From: UBA1189 sp045594245
GTDB taxonomy: Bacteria; Bacteroidota; Bacteroidia; Bacteroidales; Bacteroidaceae
DNA length: 64,000 bases
Direction: 5' to 3'
Assembly (NCBI GenBank): GCA_045594245.1
Contig: JAZNYG010000066.1
Span: 18,887 to 82,886 of the forward strand
Shown here in pieces: positions 60,811-64,000 of this stretch. The stretch's first letter is position 1, and every line of letters begins with the position of its first letter. A model generated the notes under the pieces. It ran no database searches and was not told where the DNA came from. It saw only the letters and a list, made by a program, of their open reading frames with translations. A program made the translations under genes and the position numbers.

Positions 60811-61050
60811 ATGATAAGCAGAAGCATTGAAAACTGTTTCGCTCAATCCTATTTTTGGCGCACACGCCAACAGCATGAAATCGACTATACAGAAGAGGTC
60901 AATGGACAGTTGCATGCCTTTGAGTTCAAGTGGAATGAGCGTAAGGCCAACTGCAAATGCCCCGAATCATTTAAGACGGCCTATCCCGACGCCACTTCCC
61001 AAGTGATAACACCGAAGAATATCGAGGAATTCCTTACCCTTAATCCGTGA
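60811..61050 (+). pseudogene. Internally deleted AAA/DUF4143 ATPase
   Basis: A 79-residue ORF. Its first ~9 residues, MISRSIENC, look like the start of the AAA_14/DUF4143 ATPases common in Bacteroidales. From residue ~10 on (FAQSYFWRTRQQHEIDYTEE, then HAFEFKWNERKANC and a C-terminal TSQVITPKNIEEFL) it matches the extreme C-terminal nuclease-like DUF4143 part of those ~390-residue proteins. Promoter, start and end survive while the P-loop and most of the protein are missing, in frame. It is probably non-functional, though a small protein could still be made. Confidence 0.7.
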
Positions 61051-61155
61051 TTGGTTAGGGTTAACGATAGCAGCCGTTGGCTGTGGGGGTAACGATTAGC
61101 GAGAAGCACGCAGAGCGTGCCTTCGTTAATCGTTAATCGTCCCTCCTTTTTCTGT

Positions 61156-61240
61156 CGTAGGTATCGGTTTTCACCCATAACACGCTGTATACATGAGACA
61201 TATCGACCGACACCCCCGTTGCGGGGTGTCGGTCGCCTCA
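61156..61240 (-). repeat. Left copy of the ~80-bp inverted repeat around virE/HU
   Basis: The plus strand reads CGTAGGTATCGGTTTT (61156-61171), then a diverged middle with TAACACGCTGTATACATG, then the stem CGACCGACACCCC/GGGGTGTCGGTCG (61204-61235). The inverse copy is at 63757-63840. The hairpin would also act as terminator of virE. Confidence 0.8.
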
Positions 61241-61270
61241 TTTTCAATTTTTAATTTTCAATTTTCAATT
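61237..61270. repeat. TTTTCAATTTT spacer repeat overlapping the virE end
   Basis: CATTTTCAATTTTTAATTTT and further TCAATTTTCAATT units run through the last four codons of virE. Confidence 0.6.
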
Positions 61271-62637
61271 CGCAGAGTTTTATACACTCTGCGATGCCTA
61301 TGCTCCACCCGCTCGAAGCCCCATTCGCGGAGCAGCGCACCGAAGTTCCGCTCGCATACCCCACGCATGAGGCGCGGGTTGCGCTGACGAAGATACTCAT
61401 AGATATCGGCGGCCGACATCAGCTGCGGTGTCTCCCCCTCGCGAGGTTGGCGGAAGTGCTTGCGGCAGTGCTCCTCCACGGGTGGTATGTGGCGGTAGGA
61501 ACGGTTGCGCAGCTCGATGTCCACGACCTCCTCGGCGGTGAAGTGATGCCGCTCGCCACGGTCCAGCAGGTGCATACATTGCGCATAGAGCTGTTCGTAC
61601 TCGATGGGCGTGTCCACATCGATCATCTCCGTCAGTTCCACGCAGAGGAAGCGGCGGCTACCCGTAGTGTCGGTGAGCAGGTAGGGTGTGTTGCTGGTGC
61701 CGATGAACGAGGCTATGCGCGGCAGCGTGGTGGCATTGCGGGCATAGGCCTTGCGCATGCGCAGCGAGGGCATCTGCATCAGGTTCTTCAGCGTGCTCTG
61801 CTTGCGTGCCGAGTAGCGGTCATACTCGTCGAGGTTGATGAGCAGGCAGTCCGTCAGGCGGCGCTCACACTGGCTCTCGGCCGTGAGGTTGAAGTTGTCC
61901 GTGTAGAACATCCTCAGCTCGGGCGGCAGCAGCAGTCGGCAGAAGGTGCTCTTGTGCCATCCCTGCTGCTCGCTGATGAGGATGGGCGCTACGCTGTTCG
62001 CATAGAGCGCCTCTTCCCTACCCTGCGCCTGTGCCACGCAGGCCAGCAGCCAGCGACCGAGGTAGCCCACCATCACCTCATCCCGTGTGAGGCGACGCAT
62101 GAGGGGGCCGATGCGATCCACCCCATCCCACACGGGCAGCGTGCCGAAGAAGTGCTTCACGGGGTGATAGTCCGCGATATGCATCGACTCTATCGCCGTG
62201 CGCAGTCCATCGATCTTCCAGAACTCCATTCCTTCCTTCTGCAGGTCCGTCAGCCAGGTGCGGTACACACGCTGCGTGACAGGCCGGTACTCACCCTGCG
62301 CCTCATCGCGACGGCGGTACTCCGTCTGCTCCGTCAGCACATTGTATCTGAGGTCATAGTCCCGGCGGACAAACTGCTCCAGTTCGGGCAGCGAAGGACG
62401 CTTGGACGAGTTGAAAGATGAAAGATTAAAGTTGAAAGATTTCTCCTCATCACCGCCCACTAACCTCTCACCGTTAATCGTTAAACCTTCATCGTTAATC
62501 GTTAAACCTTCATCGTTCATCGTTAAACGTTCACCGTTAATCGTTGCAAGCGAAGCTTGTTCGCCGACTCCGCCGCGCAACTCCTTGAGCTGCTTCTGTA
62601 CCTCACGGCGAAGATTTTTAGCATTAAATTTTCTCAT
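61258..62637 (-). CDS. VirE-family P-loop protein
   Basis: A 459-residue protein of the virulence-associated E family (SF3-helicase/primase-helicase-like). A basic N-terminus is followed by repeat-derived residues about 27-78 (SLATINGERLTMNDEGLTIN and so on). Then come FFGTLPVWDGVDRIGPLMRR, the Walker A variant SEQQGWHKSTFCRLLL, Walker B CLLINLDEYD and the arginine-sensor-like ASFIGTSNTPYLLTD and TGSRRFLCVEL. A C-terminal helical part ends in a winged-helix-like region. It corresponds to the ATPase partner that in many Bacteroides sits with HU and DUF3987-type genes. It is divergent from the HU gene, with a -7 element only 7 bp before the ATG. Confidence 0.85.
   Translation of the reverse strand: MRKFNAKNLRREVQKQLKELRGGVGEQASLATINGERLTMNDEGLTINDEGLTINGERLVGGDEEKSFNFNLSSFNSSKRPSLPELEQFVRRDYDLRYNVLTEQTEYRRRDEAQGEYRPVTQRVYRTWLTDLQKEGMEFWKIDGLRTAIESMHIADYHPVKHFFGTLPVWDGVDRIGPLMRRLTRDEVMVGYLGRWLLACVAQAQGREEALYANSVAPILISEQQGWHKSTFCRLLLPPELRMFYTDNFNLTAESQCERRLTDCLLINLDEYDRYSARKQSTLKNLMQMPSLRMRKAYARNATTLPRIASFIGTSNTPYLLTDTTGSRRFLCVELTEMIDVDTPIEYEQLYAQCMHLLDRGERHHFTAEEVVDIELRNRSYRHIPPVEEHCRKHFRQPREGETPQLMSAADIYEYLRQRNPRLMRGVCERNFGALLREWGFERVEHRHRRVYKTLRIEN
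62407..62560. repeat. In-frame spacer-type repeats in virE
   Basis: AGTTGAAAGATGAAAGATTA at 62409 and then tandem CGTTAATCGTTAAACCTTCA units (62477-62550) are translated on the minus strand as TINDEGL/TINGERL units. Confidence 0.75.
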
Positions 62638-62644
62638 AACGCTG

Positions 62645-62675
62645 CAAAGATATAGCCCCTAGAAGCCCTCCACAA
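62645..62675 (-). promoter_or_regulatory. Promoter of virE
   Basis: On the minus strand TTG (62673-62675) and TATCTTTG (62645-62652) are 20 bp apart. The start codon begins at 62637, so the message is nearly leaderless. Confidence 0.65.
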
Positions 62676-63086
62676 TAAGATAATTTTGATGGGTAAAAGC
62701 TTGCAGATTGGCCTACTTTTATGTAATTTTGCATCCAACAAAGTTATTGTATGCTGCGCGGCATACGCGCATATACCGCTCTGCATCCACGCGTTCACAG
62801 CTCTGCTTACGCGCGTACGATGCCCAGCAGATAATAGCTTGAAAAGATTGTGTAATTTTGATAAAAACAGGTCATTGACAAGAAAAGGAACGCTTAATTT
62901 GCAAACTTAGAGATAGCAATTTTAATGATAGAAGGGGAGCAGCTGAAACTGCGGGTTAAAGGTTATGGGTGAAGGGTTATGGTGAGAAGAGCGCCGCTAA
63001 TCGTTAATCGTTAACCGTTAATCTTTAAAAGGACCGTTGTCTGTTGACTGTTGACTGTTGTCTGTTGACAAGAAAAATGATTGAAT
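62653..63086. other. Divergent regulatory region between virE and HU
   Basis: About 430 bp with no supported gene. Two plus-strand -7 elements TAATTTTG (62724-62731 and 62853-62860) are present, the first with TTG 20 bp upstream. Near 63000-63070 lie short-period repeats CGTTAATCG and TGTTGACTGT. Confidence 0.55.
62701..62731 (+). promoter_or_regulatory. Promoter candidate for the HU-like gene
   Basis: TTG (62701-62703) and TAATTTTG (62724-62731) are 20 bp apart. The leader would be ~350 nt unless the second -7 at 62853-62860 is used. Confidence 0.5.
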
Positions 63087-63713
63087 ATGAAACAAGGAAC
63101 CGCCACCAAGAAATCGGGCACCATTGCCTACCAACTGTACGAACGTAACGACCTCACCGGCAAGTCCACCAAGAAGAACCCCACGATGGGCGTGAGCGTC
63201 GTGAGCAGCCGCGTGGTCACCACCAAGGAGATGGCCGACGACATCAACCACGCCAGTTCGGTCACCCAGAGCGATGTGGCCGCCGTGCTGCAAGCCGTGG
63301 GGCAGCGCATTGCCGAGGCCCTGCTCGACGGCAACCGCATCGAGATAGACCACGTGGGCACCTTCAGCCTCACCCTCACCTGCGGCAACAAGCGTAAGGA
63401 AGACTACATCACCTCGAAGGACATCAGCGTGAGCCGCATCTCCTTCGCCCCGTGTGCCGAGCTGTGGAAACAGATGCGCAGAGCCACCATCGTCAGCGGA
63501 GGCCCCACAGGCAACAAGCACCTCTCCGATGCCACCATCGAGAAGCGACTGGAGGAGTACTTCGCCACCAACGACAGCCTCAGCCGCTCCACCTTCGAGC
63601 GCATCTGCGAATGTAGCCGCCACACCGCCCTCACCAAACTGAAGGAGCTGGTCAAAGCTGGCAAACTCATCGCCATAGGGCCGAAGAACCAGAGGCAGTA
63701 TATTTTGGGTTGA
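63087..63713 (+). CDS. HU-like DNA-binding protein with C-terminal helix-turn-helix
   Basis: A 208-residue protein from the ATG at 63087 (TTG at 63081 is less likely). Residues about 10-125 follow the long HU-like family: AYQLYERNDLTGKSTKKNPT, VVTTKEMADDINHASSVTQS, RIEIDHVGTFSLTLTCG and RISFAPCAEL. The C-terminal ~65 residues add a second helical domain (LEEYFATNDSLSRSTFERIC) that looks like a winged helix-turn-helix, probably extra DNA-binding capacity. It is divergent from virE, and both are transcribed outward to the same hairpin element. It is a paralogue of the 45898 HU-like protein. Confidence 0.82.
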   Translation: MKQGTATKKSGTIAYQLYERNDLTGKSTKKNPTMGVSVVSSRVVTTKEMADDINHASSVTQSDVAAVLQAVGQRIAEALLDGNRIEIDHVGTFSLTLTCGNKRKEDYITSKDISVSRISFAPCAELWKQMRRATIVSGGPTGNKHLSDATIEKRLEEYFATNDSLSRSTFERICECSRHTALTKLKELVKAGKLIAIGPKNQRQYILG

Positions 63714-63756
63714 GGGTATATGGATGATGGTTTATTGTTTATTGTTTAGAGTTTAG

Positions 63757-63840
63757 CGGGCGACCGCCCCCCCGCAAGGGGGGTGTCGGTCGCCATACAC
63801 CATATATACAGCTTGTTATAGGTCAAAACCGATACCTACG
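63757..63840 (+). repeat. Right copy of the ~80-bp inverted repeat around virE/HU
   Basis: A hairpin GGCGACCG...CGGTCGCC (63759-63794) is followed by ATATACAGCTTGTTATAGGT and AAAACCGATACCTACG (63825-63840). The last 16 bases are the exact inverse of 61156-61171; over 60 aligned bases I count about 50 matches. Confidence 0.8.
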
Positions 63841-63860
63841 CCTAAAACAGGGAAACATCA

Positions 63861-64000
63861 GGTTCTTCGTCAATTTAGGGGCAAGTTGTAGCCTCTTCCA
63901 TAGTTCGCATGCAATACTTTCGCCCTCAATAAATTAATCCCAGCCCTGTTGAACATACTTCTCTTAATACCTTTGATTTTATTGACCGTTCCTTCCATCA
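63861..64000 (-). mobile_element. Insertion sequence, probably ISL3 family, cut by the right edge
   Basis: The inward-reading GGTTCTTCGTCAATTTAGGG at 63861 resembles ISL3-family terminal repeats, which begin GGnTCTTC. It overlaps the end of a transposase frame. The rest of the IS lies beyond the window. Confidence 0.6.
63870..64000 (-). CDS. Transposase C-terminus, ISL3-like, partial
   Basis: The last 42 codons of a minus-strand frame: MEGTVNKIKGIKRSMFNRAG followed by INLLRAKVLHANYG and a stop at 63870-63872. EGxVNxxKxIKRxMxxRAGxxLLRxxV is the characteristic end of DDE transposases of the IS204/IS1001/IS1165 (ISL3) group. The frame stays open to the right edge, so completeness is unknown. 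The methionine at 63998 is not a start. Confidence 0.7.
   Translation of the reverse strand, partial: MEGTVNKIKGIKRSMFNRAGINLLRAKVLHANYGRGYNLPLN

Noticed and set aside
61294..62421. 375-codon plus-strand open frame
   Set aside because: Antisense to virE, which has clear ATPase motifs.
1..64000. tRNA or rRNA genes
   Set aside because: No cloverleaf with T-arm GTTCRANNC and matching acceptor stem, and no rRNA-like sequence, was noticed by eye; a tRNAscan-SE run would be decisive.

Overview
The window is a chromosomal piece of a Bacteroidales bacterium (Bacteroides/Phocaeicola/Prevotella-like; the genus cannot be fixed from the sequence alone). The grounds are the recurring -7 motif TAnnTTTG upstream of genes, PPi-dependent phosphofructokinase, the conserved order parA-parB-DUF5683-mltD-relA, BspA-type leucine-rich proteins, DUF3987/VirE/HU gene sets and C-terminal sorting-domain-like tails. 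No rRNA, tRNA or CRISPR array was recognised.

Layout. 1-7.9 kb: edge lipoprotein, cca, an AlbA_2 protein, then surE-lpxB (minus) divergent from parA-parB-DUF5683 (plus). 7.9-14.6 kb: an accessory block between DUF5683 and mltD with five 22-bp-spaced dyads, a structured RNA candidate, two small lipoproteins and a 1541-residue rhamnogalacturonan-lyase-like protein. 14.6-21.7 kb: mltD, relA/spoT, mutS2 and a TRIC-type channel. 21.7-31.2 kb: outer-membrane and low-complexity surface proteins, prmA, a GH25 lysozyme, pfp, a small conserved protein and an M24 peptidase. 31.5-39.5 kb: an outer-membrane protein, a large BNR/LamG secreted protein, and a BspA-like LRR protein with a downstream small ORF.

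40-46.5 kb is an accessory island: a membrane-anchored P-loop ATPase, a four-helix-bundle protein, a 44-residue ORF coupled to a 99-residue protein, a DUF3987 helicase/primase-like protein, an HU-like protein and a 29-residue hydrophobic (smalltalk-like) peptide. 46.5-56.3 kb is mostly core: DUF5687/ABC exporter, rplU-rpmA, serS, a Crp/Fnr regulator, a GH43-like lipoprotein, a lipid kinase, miaA, and gapA with a possible lipopeptide ORF in its leader. 56.5-64 kb looks like an eroded surface-polysaccharide locus: a pstB remnant, Wzx-like flippase, AT-rich acyltransferase and pyruvyltransferase genes, a 204-bp MITE with 9-bp target duplication, an internally deleted DUF4143 ATPase, and divergent virE and HU genes bracketed by inverted copies of one ~80-bp sequence. 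A transposase tail, probably ISL3 family, runs off the right edge.

The most unusual theme is repeats. Palindromic or short-period A/T-rich and C/T-rich elements lie in intergenic spacers and also, in frame, inside mutS2, the DUF3987 gene (twice), virE and the bspA-like gene. The inverted-repeat-bracketed virE/HU cassette, the 22-bp dyad array and the structured RNA are the best candidates for undescribed biology.
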